A program made the translations under genes and the position numbers. Below the pieces are notes generated by a model. It was not told the DNA's origin, did not search any database, and was given only the letters and a program-made list of their open reading frames with translations. From positions 25,234,001-25,298,000 of the forward strand of contig OX637295.1 in NCBI GenBank assembly GCA_951799445.1: a DNA stretch of 64,000 nucleotides, in the 5' to 3' direction. The stretch's first letter is position 1. Each line of letters begins with the position of its first letter. This document shows, one piece after another, positions 9,615-22,500 of the stretch. The DNA is from Pseudisothecium myosuroides. Taxonomy: Eukaryota > Streptophyta > Bryopsida > Hypnales > Lembophyllaceae.

Positions 9615-12290
9615 AAATCAAACCTCTATCCAAATCTCAACCGGATTCCGACCGCACCTGAAGAGAATAAATTTCTTGGACCTAAATTCTAGACATAAAA
9701 CCTCAAAATAAAACTGCCTCCCAAGACTAAAATGATCCCCTCTCCTTCCGTGCATTTCCACCAATTTGAATCTCTCTAAGTCTAGCAAAACTTGTCAGAC
9801 TCAAAATGTGCAAATCCAAAAATTGCACGCAACCAACGACAAAATGAAACCTACTACAATAAACATTGAACAAAATCTCAACCAGATTCCAAATGCACCT
9901 GTAGAGAATGAATCGTAATTGGATTGCGAGTACTTCGCTTGGCAATTGGCACCGAGAAGTCTTGCCATGCAATCTTGAAGACAAAAATATGATGAAAAGC
10001 AATAGGAGACTAGAAAGTCAAACCCTAAACCCTAACACAGGCAGATACCCACAATAACTGGAACAAAGACAGAAGATTGTTGGAAATGTGGTAATAGCAT
10101 ATAATGAAGGATTTTTTAATTTGCAAAGAGTGAAAGATACCTGACTTTTTTTCTCAACAATTGAAAACACACACAAGCAACGATAAAATGAAACCTCTAC
10201 CCAAATCTCAACAGGATTCTGAAGAGAATAAATTGCTTGGACCTAAATTCTAGACATAAAACCTCAAAACAAAACTGCCTTCCAAGACTAAAATGATCCC
10301 CTCTCCTTCCGTGCATTTCCACCAATTCAAATCTCTCTGAGTCTAGCAAAACCTGTCCGACTCAAAATGTGCAAATCCAAAAATCGCATGCAAGCAACAA
10401 CAAAATGAAACCTCTACCAAAATCTCAACCGGATTCCGATCGCACCTAAAGAGGATAAATTGCTTGGACCTAAACTCTAGACATAAAACCTCGAAACAAA
10501 ACTGCCTCCCAAGACTAAAATGATCCCTTGTCTTTCCGTGCATTTCCACCAATTTGAATCTCTCTGAGTTTAGTAAAACCTGTCTGACTCAAAATGTGCA
10601 AATCCGAAATTCGCACGCAGCCAACGCCAAAATGAAACCTCCTCTAATAAACATTGAACAAAATCTCAACCGGATTCCGTCCGCACTTGAAGAGAATAAA
10701 TTGTAAACGAACTATGCGTACTTTGCTTGGCAATTGGCACCAAGAAGTTTTGCAATGCAATCGTGAAGAGAGGAACACAATGAAAAGCAGCAGAGATTAG
10801 AAAGCCAAATCCTAAACCCTAACGTGGGCACATACCCATATAACTGGAACAAAGACAGAAGACTGTTGTAAATGTGGTAATAGCATATAATGAAGGTTCT
10901 TTTAATTTGCAAAGAATAAAAGGTATCTGATATTAGTTCTCAACAATTAAAAACACACACAAGCAACGACAAAATAGAACCTCTATCCAAATCTCAAAGG
11001 AATTCCAACCGAACCTGAAGAGAATAAATTGCTTGGACCTAAATTCTAGACATAAAACCTCAAAACAAAACTACCTCTCAAGCCTAAAATGATCCCCTCT
11101 CCTTCCGTGCATTTCCACCAATTTGAATCTCTCTGAGTCTAGCAAAACCTATCAGACTCAAAATGTACAAATCCAAAAATCGCACGCAACCAATGACAAA
11201 ATGAAACCTGCTCCAATAAACATTGAACAAAATCTCAACCAGATTCCAACCGCACCTGTAGAGAATGAATTGTAATTGGATTGCACATACTTCGCTTGGC
11301 AACCGGCATCGAGAAGTCTTGCCATGCAATCTTGAAGAGAGGAACATGATAAAAAGTAGCAGGAGACCAGAAAGCCAAACCCTAAACCCTAACGCGGGCA
11401 CATACCCACAATAACTGGAACAAAGACAGAAGATTGTTGTAAATGTGGTAATAGCATATAATGAAGGATTTTTTAATTTGCAAAGAGTGAAAGATACCTG
11501 ACTTTTTTTCTCAACAATTGAAAACACACACAAGCAACGATAAAATGAAACCTCTACCAAAATCTCAACCGGATTTTGATCGCACCTAAAGAGAATAAAT
11601 TGCTTGGACCTAAACTCTAGACATAAAACCTCGAAACAAAACTGCCTCCCAAGACTAAAATGATCCCCTTTCCTTCCGTGCATTTCCACCAATTTGAATG
11701 TCTCCGGGTCTAGCAAAACCCGTCCAACTCAAAATGTGCAAATCCAAAAATCGCACGCAATCCACGACAAAATGAAACCTCTACCAATAAATCTCTATCG
11801 GATTCCGACAGCACCTGAAGAGAATAAATCGTAATCGGACTGCGTGTACTTCTCTTGGCAACCAGAACCAAGAAGTCCTGCAACGCAACCGTGAAGAGAG
11901 GACCACGATGAAAAGCAACATGAGACCAAATAGCCAAACCCTAAACCCTGACGCAGACAGATATCCACAATAATTGGAACAAAGACAAAAGACTGTTGTA
12001 AATGTGGTAATAGCATATAATGAAAGTTCTTTTAATTTGCAAAGAGTGAAAGATACCTGACATTAGTTCTCAACAATTAAAAACACACACAAGCAATAAT
12101 AAAATGAAACCTCTACCCAAATCTCAACTGGATTCCGACCGCACCTGAAGAGAATAAATTGTAAACAGAGTGCGCATACTTCGCTTGGCAACCGGCACCG
12201 AGAAGTCCTACAATGCAATCTTGAAGAGAAGCACACAATGAAAAGCAACAGGAGACTAGAAAGCCAAATCCTAAACCCTAGGGCGGATAT
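9615..12290 (-). repeat. ~570-bp higher-order tandem array with CCCTAAA motifs
   Basis: Two module types alternate, each introduced by AATCTCAACCGGATTCC. Type A continues to GCTTGGACCTAAA; type B continues to CTTGGCAA..GGCACCGAGAAG and ends in AAACCCTAAACCCTAA. The introducing phrase occurs near 9636 (A), 9875 (B), 10204 (A), 10421 (A), 10660 (B), 10990 (A), 11235 (B), 11562 (A), 11790 (B) and 12120 (B), so an A+B unit is about 570 bp. Read on the minus strand, a B module looks like a plant 5' leader (TTAGGGTTTAGGGTTT) followed by short coding-like stretches with GT and AG sites. The array may be a multiplied gene 5' end. Minus-strand open frames of up to 210 codons cross it without a recognised domain. 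Confidence 0.8.
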
Positions 12291-12379
12291 CGGTGCCCAG
12301 GACATATACATTGCTTTAAGCCCTTAATTCATTCTTATCGCTGTTGGTCTGCCCACCACGGTTACTTGCTATGATTTTG

Positions 12380-12730
12380 GTATCATGTACGGGATGCCCG
12401 TGAAGTCTGATTGTCTTGAAATATTTCTTCTCTCCAAAAGCTTGAATATTTAGGACAATGCCTTGTGTGAATTGCACCAAAAAATGTGTCTCTTTGTTGG
12501 GTCTTGCCTTCCTTATTGACACATTTTTTTTTAATTCTTGACAACAAGGATATTGCTTGGCGTAAAACACTCGCCAAAAAATGCAGAATCTTGTACAGAA
12601 TATATGGATGAACAAAAACTATTCGATTAAAGAATTCATAATGCTTGATTTTGTAGGTGGACGTGCGCATTGTTCTAATTACACAAAATAACCTATCCAA
12701 ACAAATGAACAAGAATTTTTTTGGCATAAA
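12380..12730 (+). repeat. Fragment of a dispersed repeat also at 17.6 and 63.2 kb
   Basis: The order GAATTCATAATGCTTGATT, a short gap, CTAATTACACAAAATAA, ACAAATGAA and TTTTTTTGGCATAAA matches the order seen near 17850-17960 and 63420-63530. No coding frame is convincing. Confidence 0.55.
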
Positions 12731-14405
12731 ATATGGAATTAAATCTAGTGCAAGTCAACTTTCTAAGGGATTAAGCAATTTAATACATTTTGATGAAGAA
12801 TCAATTTGTAAACTACTTTAAACATTGGCAATTGAAAGTCATGAATTTTTTATAAAAGATTGCAAGTTTTTAGATTTTTATGAATATATTATAAATTTTT
12901 TATGTAAACCCTAAACCATATTTTGCATTCATATATGCATTATGAACATTTTGGACTACTTGAATCTATATATTTCAAAGATTGCTTTATGATTCAAATT
13001 GGTTTTAGAATTTAGGCACTTCCACCTTAAGCCTCTTTTATCATTGTAAGGATTTTAAGGAACTTCTCATTGTTTGATGATAATGAAAGATTCTTTAAAT
13101 TTTTCTAACACAACCTTAAACTTTATTTTCATCCTCAAAGGTGATTATTTCTTAATTAATTAAGACCAAAAAAAAATTTGGAAACTTTACAACACTATAA
13201 ACATGTTATCAAAGCAACAAGCCAATAAAGTGGTGAAGCACAATTAAAAATTCACTAAAAGTTTTCACAAAACATAAAATTTGTAACATTTTTTACTAAA
13301 TTTCACCACCTTCGTATAATTTAGGGAATGTTTTTTTACTTCTCATTTACAATTAAACTATAAGGATATACTTATAACAACTTTGGGGGCAATGTTTGGC
13401 ACGGGTCAAGCTATATATAGAACTTGAACTCAATGTATATGTACATTTGAATAAAGAAACTACACCTCATTGTGACCCCTATCTAGAATCAAGCCTTATA
13501 AATTTAGCCTAAAATATATATGATTTTAAACCAAAGGAGCTTAGGATTAAATTTAAATATATTTTTCACCAATAGTTTAGTTTTATAGTTTATTCACATA
13601 GTTCAAAAAATGCATACTAAAAGACATAGACATTATCTTTCCATTACAAATAAGATTCATGAAATTCATGAAATCTATTTTATTTAAATGTATACTTTAA
13701 ATTATTTGCACTCTTTCTTTGAGGTGTAGTTACCTTATTTGATTGGATACATTTGGAAATTTCATAAATAAGTTGAGGTAGTACCCGTATACATTCTTGT
13801 ACTAGTGGACCAAGCCTAAATGAATGGAAATCAATACATTAATGCCATTTACACTTTGAACTTGTTATAATCAAACTTTGTAAGATCACCTCATATCTTA
13901 TTATGTTTATATCAAACCGTAGAGAACAAGCCTATATACTTCAAAACTTGCTCCATTCATTCCCTATCACACTTTCAAATGAGGTTGATGGTTTGCACAT
14001 AATTATATTTGATGATATTGAATTTTGAAATTACAAAAAGTAATTTTTGAATCATTATAATTATAATACTAAAATAGTAGAAATAGTTTAAAATAATATT
14101 GAAATATGACTAAAATAATAACACTTTATATTTCATTATAATAAAATGATTTTCATAGTTTTTAAGTTGAATTATTATAATAATTTTCCAAATATACTTC
14201 AGTCCAATTTTAAATGTAAGAAGTTTGCAAAGTTTAAATTCTATATTGTCACATTAGTCTCCTACTACACATTACATAGTGATGCGCTTGGGTTCTTTGG
14301 AACAATAACAAAGAGATTTAATAAGTATGTCTTGAATACAAATATATATACGTGTACAACTGCCATACCAGTATTTTGTATCTAGAGTGCAAGCATCTGC
14401 CCACC
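12731..14405. other. AT-rich stretch, nothing recognised
   Basis: This long AT-rich segment has short open frames only. I see no domain, no clear repeat and no structured RNA. Confidence 0.5.
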
Positions 14406-14418
14406 ACCAGGCACTAGC

Positions 14419-14656
14419 ATTAGGAAAAATTTCAGCTATTAAGCCGCGAGTTTTGCACCCCTACAGTGCAATTATGGAAAAAAAATTTAATTTAAAATCT
14501 GACTTGGCACTATTGGTGCCACCTGAGCACTGTTGTTGCCACATCAGCGCCACATCAAATTGGAAAATTTTTAAATATTTTTTGCTGTAATTGCACCCGA
14601 GGGTGGTCAAAATTCAAAAACTCGCAGCCTTTTCGAGGGCTAAATTTTTTCCTAAT
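14419..14656. mobile_element. MITE-like element, ~238 bp
   Basis: The left end ATTAGGAAAAATTTCAGC is matched by the right end, whose reverse complement is ATTAGGAAAAAATTTAGCCC. Both continue inward to (C/T)(G)CGAGTTTTG. The interior has no coding capacity. I could not assign a clear target duplication, so the superfamily is open. Confidence 0.6.
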
Positions 14657-14950
14657 GTATGTAGTGTCACAGCCTTTTTGCAATTAACCAACCCATTGCA
14701 CTTCCTGTCAACTTCAAAACAACATTAGATTCTAGAAGCCATGGGACCACGGAAATAGGTCCTCAAAACGCCCCCCGCCTTCCTGGAAGCCAATTTTGGA
14801 TAAGCCAATCAGGGATTGTTATTGGAACTTTCTGTCTATTGTGGCCAAAATGCCAATGTGAGTGGGCTTAAATTTAATTTAGCTTCTCCCAAATCCTGTC
14901 AAAGTTTTTCAACAAAAAATTCTATTTCCTCTTTGGTATTCAATAATAGG

Positions 14951-15195
14951 AGGGGATTGGGGTGAACTGGCCCCCTCGCTCAGCCGCCCAAGTTATTCTA
15001 GGGGTACATGTGAAAAAAAGCCCCCTATTTTGGGCCGTGCCTAGGGTATGTTTTAGACCTCTCCTAGCTAATTTAGGACCTCTGATTGCGTATATGAATT
15101 CAAAATTCGCAAATTTTGTCATGCATGGCAAATAAAATATTTCAGGATTTTCCTTTGCAGCTGAGAGAGGGGGTCAATTCACTCTAGCCCAGGAG
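14951..15195. mobile_element. MITE-like element, ~245 bp
   Basis: The left end AGGGGATTGGGGTGAACTGG, followed by CCCCCTCGCTCAGC, is matched inverted at the right: ...GGCTAGAGTGAATTGA then CCCCCTCTCTCAGC. The arms are about 40 bp and moderately diverged. There is no open frame of note, and the target duplication was not resolved. Confidence 0.5.
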
Positions 15196-15336
15196 GGTAG
15201 TTGGATACTGTAACTTAGTGGTGTCTTGGATAGAAGTAAGTTATGGTAGGTAAGTTTAGAAGTGCTTGTGACGGAAGGTTTTTCTACTGACTCATTGACG
15301 TGATGTCAGCAATGCAAATTAATGTAATGTAAGTTA

Positions 15337-16201
15337 CTGTACAATGGGGGGACAAAAGTATTGTCGTCCCTTTTTGTTCCCACACAACCGCCCCATTTCA
15401 AACATTGTATTTTAAAAATTTTATGCAATTCTTACATCATTGCATTCCTATGCAATCCTGATCATGCATACCAAATTTCAACTTCAAAAAAAGAAAACTC
15501 CATTTTTGATAAATTTTTAAAGTCAATTTTCATGGTTTTACATGATAATTCATTGAAAAATATTATTAATGAATTTTTAAAATTCTATTGCAAAGATATG
15601 TAGGAAACATCTATACATACATCTTTCCTTCAACTGGCATCTCCCAAAAAAAATCACAATTCCCTCTATAAAGAATTCAATGTTGGGGTGACAATGTCCT
15701 AATTTGGGAAATATAATTTTTTTTATTATAATTAGATTTTGGCAAGGCAACTGTACCATCATGCCCGAATGTACAAAATTAGTTACAATGTGAGGATTTA
15801 ATAGAAAAAACCACTTAAATTATACATAAAGATATCTATTTCACAAAGTTTGGTCTTATGACACCTTATATTGAATTCTTCATAGGGGGAATTGTGGAAC
15901 TTTTTTGAAGATGCTTATCTAAGGAAAAATGTGCGTATAGATGTTCCCTACATATCTCTACAATTGAATTTAAAAAATTCATCATAATTTTTCAACAAAA
16001 GATTATGTAAAACCATAAAAATTAACTCTATAAATTCACCAAAAATGGAGTTTTGCTTTTTGAAATTGAAATTTGATAAGTATAATCAAGATTGCATAGG
16101 AATGCAATAATGCAAGAGTTGCGTAAAAATTATGAAAAATAGTATTTGAAAATGGGGGCGTACGTAAGGGGGCGACAATACTTTTGTCCCCCATTGTATA
16201 G
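15337..16201. mobile_element. 865-bp foldback transposon with ~350-bp inverted arms
   Basis: The ends are CTGTACAATGGGGGGACAAA at left and, reverse-complemented, CTATACAATGGGGGACAAAA at right, directly flanked by TA at 15335-15336 and 16202-16203. The inverted homology runs inward for roughly 350 bp per arm (for example CTTCAAAAAAAGAAAACTCC near 15480 against GGAGTTTTGCTTTTTGAAAT near 16050), leaving a short central loop. TA duplication points to the Tc1/mariner (Stowaway-like) group. It has no transposase. Partial relatives lie at 19.1-20.0 kb. Confidence 0.8.
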
Positions 16202-16209
16202 TATAGTGC

Positions 16210-18310
16210 TAATAATACGTAGGCATACCCATTGTGGTGCCTTTGGTCAATGCCATATATTTTAGGCTAAATCAGCTTCACACTTTTTTGTTGCAATAGA
16301 ATGGAAATAAGAGAGTTTTTCACGCGTATTTCTTAGTACTTTGTTTTGTCATCTTGAAGTTCACGTATTCAACAATTAAAGTTTGTTGAAAATCATATGT
16401 AAGGTACTATATTTGACTCTTAGAATACAAATCATGTACTACATTGTGGCAAGACATACATCATTGGATGGATGATTAAACAATTAGCATCTTTCATTTG
16501 GATGTCTTTTTAACATTTTTACCTTATAGTATTTCAAATATGGCACCATGCATGTTATGTAGAATACATGACCATTTTATGTTTTTTGAGACATTGATGT
16601 AGGAGGTGCAATAATGAATTACATTGGGAGACAGTGTCATGCGCATTTGGATTGGTTTCAACATCATAGAATTCTTTTTTTGAACTTTGTATGAATAAAT
16701 TATGAATAAATTACAAATTTTTAATGTGCTAGAAATAGGTGTATCCAAATTTCAAAATAGGGTCTCATATATAGGGGTGGTACATCTTTGACAAGAATGT
16801 AGTAGATGGATTGGTTTTGCAAACCGGTCACAATTATGTGTTGTTACTATAGGTGTTGTTTATTTGAGTGACTATAAAGTCCTCTTAATTATGAATATTA
16901 TAAAGCCAAAGGGCTTATAATGTATTAAAAGAAAAAACAAGCCTAAAGGGCATTCTGAATATCAAATCTAAATTTTACATAGTTTTTTATTTTAAATGTC
17001 TTTAAGTTTTATTAAAAATATGTAGCTTCAATAATCCATTTTTTTATTCCATTGCAGTTTTTTGTAACAAGTTTTTTATCAAATTTTTTTAGTGTGAGCT
17101 CATCAATTACATTATGATATTTATCACTATCATTCCTTTTTTGTTTAAAAAATTCATACAAAGAAATTACCAAAATGCTAGAAAAACAAAAAAAATTCTT
17201 ACAAAGAAATTACTTAAAGAAATCATATAAAATTCATTTTAAAGTTTGTTCAAATAATAACCAAATGACGTTAGATTTTGGACATATGTTACTACCTGAG
17301 AAAAGTATCAAATTTTTGAAAGGTGTGCTTTAATATATAAAACTAATGAAATTTGATCCATGTATGAATATGAAATGTCCTTTAAGAGTTAAAGAAAATT
17401 ATACATAAATTTTTTGGAATGTTTAGAACCACTTCGAAAATCAAAATGATCACATAGAATTCATAATGAACCCCAATCTTTTGTAAGGATAGTGTTAAAT
17501 TCATTCCACTTGGCTTCTTTCATGTTGACTTTTCATCTTAAGAGCAAAGCTTATTGCCTATGAGTCTAAATTAAGAAACAAAAAGAGTTGCAGAAATGAT
17601 CCTTTATCTCATATTGGAGTATTATACTAATAATGGAGTATTTACAATTTATAGGGCAATGCCTGAGGAGGAGGGAATTTTGCGCAAAAATGTATCCACA
17701 AGAATGGTAGAATTTGGCAAGGAGGCACATTTTTTTAAGCAATTTCCAATGACAAGGGGTATTGCCCAATGTAAACCACCAGTTGGACAATGTGAAAAAT
17801 GAAATTCATGATAAAGATTCTTTGGATGAATGTAAAAAAAATTGGATGAAGAATTCATAGTGCATGATTACACAAGTGAACCTGCATAATGTGCTGATTA
17901 ATATTAAAAAAATAAACTGCTCAACAAATGAGAAGAATTGTTTTTGGTGGGGGTTTACGTTTGCATAAAAATCAATGGTTGCCGACTATGTGTGATTAGA
18001 AAACAATGATGCTTTAAAGTAACAACTCCTAATGTAGTCTAAATAAGGGTTTAGATATTTTATTCCTATTATTAAACTCTAAAAGCTTTTGTTTGATCTT
18101 TTTGTCTTGTTAGTCAATGGAGGATTTTTGATTTTTTTTAGAAATCAATGCATTTTGGGAGCTTTGTATGAATAAATTGTATGCACTTTCAATGTGATAA
18201 AATAGGGTCATCCAAAATAGGGTCTCATATATGGAGGTGGTACATTTTAGGCAAGAATCTAGTAGATGGAATGGTTTTGCAAACTGATCACAATTAGAAG
18301 TGTTATTACC
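16210..18310 (+). repeat. Long dispersed repeat, fullest copy
   Basis: This segment shares an ordered series of blocks with 62245-63600, 60840-61200 and 58640-58900, all in the same orientation. Examples are GCATACCCATTGTGGTGCC, TTGTTGCAATAGAATGGAA, TTTGACTCTTAGAATACAAA and CTCTAAAAGCTTTTGTTTGA. It also repeats itself: the TTTGTATGAATAAATT...AAAATAGGGTCTCATATA block occurs near 16690-16770 and again at 18160-18230, about 1.46 kb apart. No coding frame is recognisable, so this is a non-coding or badly decayed element of unknown class. Confidence 0.7.
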
Positions 18311-18359
18311 TTAGTTAGTTGCTTGTTAGTGTGAGTATGACTACAAAATCATCTTAATT

Positions 18360-19075
18360 GATTACAAAATGAGCATTATGATTGAGCAAAATAATAGCAA
18401 AATGTTTGAAAGATGACATAATATTAAATAGCAGTCAATACTACTATCTTCCCTCAAAGATAATGATGTTATACATTCTACACCCACATTAGTAATTATA
18501 GATACAGGTGTCAAAAACTATCAAGAAAATTAATTAAGTGCATACACCTGGGTGTTTGGGTCATTACTACTAAGTGGGGTCAATGGAAAATTAGTACTTC
18601 TAAATGAAACTTTCAATAAAATTGCATTCAACTCACTAAATTCAATGACTTCAACATCAAACTTACCTCACATTGTTGCAAAAGCCAATCATGATTTGTA
18701 TTTAGCATTGAAAACACAACTATTTATATGGGTGGTAGGAGTTTAAACAAACAATATGGGATATGTAAATTAGAATTAATAAGAGTTGAACCGCTCGTAG
18801 TTAAGTCAAAATAAAGTAGGAATTGTATTTGAAGTCAAATTTTAGACCTCATTTAGGCATTGTAGAATAAATGTTTTTTTTTTTAATTTTGAACTAAAAA
18901 AATTGTTAAATCTAGCTAAACTTCATCTCCAAAAATTTGTTTGAGATTACTAGTCTCAAAAGTTATGGACAAATTTCATAGAAGAGTTGGAAAGAACATT
19001 TTCATTGACATTTTTAAACATCCTCTTTGAATTTTGTCTATAAATTTTGATTGGAGGCTTGAAATTATAATAAGA
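18360..19075. other. AT-rich stretch, no supported gene
   Basis: A 64-codon ATG frame at 18552-18746 is unremarkable and matches nothing I know. No other structure stands out. Confidence 0.4.
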
Positions 19076-19079
19076 GATT

Positions 19080-19461
19080 TCTATTTTCAAAAATTAAGGC
19101 ACTAGACATGCCCCCATTAAAATCTCTTTGGAGGGAATTGTGAACTTTTTTGGAGATGCTTGTTGAAGGAAAGATGCACACACGGATGTTTCCTACATAT
19201 CACCACAAAAAATTTAAAAAAATTCATCACCAATATTTTTGTGAATTTTCATGTAAAATGGTGAATTTAAAAAGAGAAAAAAAAAAAGGGAGTTTTGTTT
19301 TTTTGGAAATGAAAATTTGGTATGCTTGAGGAGGATTGCATAAGATATCAATGTTGATTGTACAAAACAAAAAACAATAACTCTGTTTTACATTACACAA
19401 AGAAAACTAAAATGCCAAAATTACCATCACGTATCTTTTGGGTAGCCCTCTGTATTGTATA
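19080..19461 (+). mobile_element. Truncated right half of the 865-bp foldback family
   Basis: The sequence follows the right arm of the element at 15337-16201 (GAATTGTGAACTTTTTTGGAG, then GATGTTTCCTACATATC, then a GGAGTTTTG block) and ends in ATTGTATAG, the family terminus. The left arm is missing. Confidence 0.55.
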
Positions 19462-19498
19462 GTGGCTTACCAAAAAAAATGCGGCTGCAATTTAGACC

Positions 19499-19985
19499 AT
19501 TCCGTTTCTTGGCATAATGTAATATATAGATTTTGACAAAGTAATTGTATCATCATGCTCAAATGTATGGAATTGGTTGTAGTGTGAGAGGCAAATAGAA
19601 AAATCTAATAACAATAACAATGTAACAATGTATCTATTTTCCAAAATTAGGGCATTGTCACGCCAACATTGAAATCTCTATAGAAAAAATTGTGAAACTT
19701 TTTTAGAGATGTTTATTGAAGAAAAAATGAGTGTATGGATGTTTCTACCCTATTTCCGCAATCAAACTTTAAAATTTCATTACCAATGTTTTTTCAATGA
19801 GTATCTTGTAAAAATATTGAAATTAAATTAAAAAAATCACCAAAATTAGAGTTTTGGATTTTTTGAAACAAAAATTTATTATGCTTGATTGGGATTGTAT
19901 AAGTTATTAAATTATGAATGTTGATTGTGCAAAACAAAAAATGTCATCTATATTCTATATTATACCAAGAAACGGAATGGTATGA
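19499..19985. mobile_element. Derived foldback element with short inverted ends
   Basis: CCATTCCGTTTCTTGGCATAAT at about 19499 is inverted at about 19960 (ATTATACCAAGAAACGG). The interior again follows the central and right parts of the 15337-16201 family. The downstream frame at 19918-20220 (100 codons, starts in the element) is not convincing. Confidence 0.5.
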
Positions 19986-20299
19986 ACTCTCGTCTGAACT
20001 GCAGCTGCAAGAAAATTTGGTACTCCATTGCACAGTGTGCACTCTTCAATTCTTACCAATGATTCCCCTAGACTACGAGCATTCCCAATCCAACCGGAAA
20101 CCACCATGCCAAAGCATAATGAAGGAGCAACGCCAAAAAACACGTCCAAATGCAAGTGGTGTTGGTCTCTCTTTATTTCCTAGCCCACCATTCTCCTTTC
20201 CAAAGCCAGCAAGTTGGTGAAATATGAAGAGCCTACAACTTGGTCTATACTAAAATTGCCATTTTGTGATTGCATTATTTGACTTTGAATCATCTTTAG

Positions 20300-21810
20300 C
20301 TTAGACCTTTTGCTCTACATATTTTAAATTAAAAAAATTTATCATGAAAAATTGAATTGGGAGTCTAGAAAAGAAATTCCCAAAAGATAAAGTGGTTTTC
20401 ATTCTTTAGAAAAATGTTAAATAGAAATATTAGATACAAGAAAGAGGGAAAAAGAAAACTTTAATCATTTTGAGATGAAATTAAAACACACTAATCCCAA
20501 TGGTGAGATTGTTCTAAGAATCAAAGTTAAAAATGTAAAACTTTTTCTTTCAAAAACATGTGAAAATTGAACTAAATAATGAATTTTGTATGTTAATTTT
20601 TTAAGAAGATGCCCTGATTGCCTACAAAACAAAAAGATCTATAACTCTCACATCACTAATCTAAATGGAATGAATTAAAAATTTACATTTACAAAAATAT
20701 AATCTATGAAAAGTAAAAACATTAACCCCTATTTGTTTTTGACTATGTTTTCACCAAAACTGCCATTTCTAATACAAGTACCAAATTTTAGAAAAAAAAC
20801 ATTTTTGAACACATGTAAACATAGGATCTTGTAGTATGCTAACTTGAGAACACGTAGTAAAAATTTCAGAATTTTCCGCCTTGTGGATTGCAAAATATTA
20901 GCGTTTGAATTGACAAAAACCCTTTTTTTGTTCCTACGGAAAAATAGGCAGCTGCCCTTTACAAGGTCATATTTGTCTTAAAAAATGTCCAAAGTGGTGG
21001 TTACTCTTTGGATTCATTATTCAAAGAAAATTGGCTACATGCTTGAAAAATTTCAGTTCATTTGGAATTGTACAACATATAGGAAAAAAATAGTAAGTAA
21101 AAAGAGGTAGAGAATTACTCAAAGTACTAAATTGTCAAGAATTTAGTTATGGAATTGAAAAATGCCAATCCCAACGGTTGTAATGTTGTAATAAACAATA
21201 TACATCCTATGATTTTATTTTTTTCAAAAATATTGAAAATTGAGTAAAATAAAGGACTTCAAAGTTTATTTTAGAGTAGAGATTCCATAACTACCGTAAA
21301 ACTAAAACTCCTCATAACTTTTGACTTATTAATCCAAATGGAATGATTCAAAGCTTTCCATGTGTATAAATCTATAGAAACATTTTTAAATATTTATTTT
21401 TCAAAAAAATGATTTTTAAAGATTTTTTTTGAGCTGCCCGGGCTGCCCGCCGATCGTGGAAATTGACATATCATGCAATAACTTTTTAACCATGTAGTCA
21501 AAAGTTATGAAAATTGTTGGACCTTGAAGCTACACCTCATGCAGTCGGGCACATCTTGTATGAAAATTTCAAAGAAAAATAATAAAATTTCCATTCGTAG
21601 TGAGCTACCCACAATTGCTATGTTGCCAAAAAATGGTGTTTGGTCCTTTAGGGGTTAAAATTTTTATTTCAATTTTTTGTAGAATTTTTTTGTTGTCCAA
21701 TTTCCATCATTTTGAAGTTATTGTGGCATAACTTTGGTTCCTAAGTATTGATTGAAATAAAAATAATATTCCCTAAAAGATAGTGTGTTTTTCTATATTA
21801 CAATTTTTTT
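20300..21810 (+). repeat. Dispersed AT-rich repeat, plus-strand copy
   Basis: Ordered landmarks CACACTAATCCCAATGGTGAG, GATTGTTCTA, GATGCCCTGATTGCC, ATAACTCTCAC, AATGGAATGAAT and ATAACTTTGGTTCC recur at 29380-30050 in the same orientation and at 59040-59960 inverted. GGTCCTTTAGGGGTTAA near 21637 is the family's apparent end. No coding frame. Confidence 0.65.
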
Positions 21811-22119
21811 TTAAATCACGCCAAAAATTGAGGTCATATAAATTACCACTTCATTCTAAAATTAGAAAAACAACAAACCATGGTTTAGGTCTAATGTTCT
21901 TATTGCCATAGAATATTGAAAATTTATGAACATTTCAAAATTTCCAATTGGAATAGAAACTGCACTTGATAAGATTTTTTTAATTAATTGGACTCAAATT
22001 CAAAAAATATCATTTTTATGGATAAAATTTGCATCACAAGTAAATAGTAAAAAATGGTCAAAATACACTACAAGGGTAATCCGTGGATAAAGCATCTTCT
22101 TCTTTAGAAAAATCATTAA

Positions 22120-22500
22120 TCCTTAAAGGATGGGCTGGTAACCATGAAAATCATTCCTTTGCTTGCCGTGTCAATCATTGGATTAAAAAATGCAAGAGCA
22201 CTCATTGGAAGTCAAACTAACGTAGAAGACCTTCCCTTTCCACAACAAAATTTCAAGGATGAACAATTATACTTCTGTCCCACTAGAAAATTCTTTGTTA
22301 TACATTGGACACAAAATGTCCGCCTTGTTGTTCAAGGATTAAAACCATAATGAGGAAAATTGCAATACTATTCATTGAAAATGTATTTAAAGCAACTTCC
22401 AAAAAAACAATTTCATACAATCATGTTTTTTTCCATCCTACAGTCACAAGTGACGTCATCCATTGGACACTTGGATGTTCGTGGCATCCTTCTAGGGTCA
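22120..22500 (+). mobile_element. Relic of the hAT left end
   Basis: ATCCTTAAAGGATGGGCTGGTAACC, GAGCACTCATTGGAAGTCAA and CATTGGACAC follow the same order as the left end of the hAT element at 49807 (TTAACCTTGTAAGG, AGTACTCATTGGAAGTCAA, CATTGGACAC). It is a partial, diverged copy. It lies immediately beside the start of the duplicated kinase block. Confidence 0.5.

Noticed and set aside
10021..10036. Interstitial telomere
   Set aside because: Only two CCCTAAA units per site, each embedded in a larger repeat module; more like a plant leader motif than a telomeric tract.
11084..11716. 210-codon minus-strand frame
   Set aside because: It runs across repeat modules and module junctions of the 570-bp array. 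The hydrophobic look is a composition effect, and I recognise no domain.
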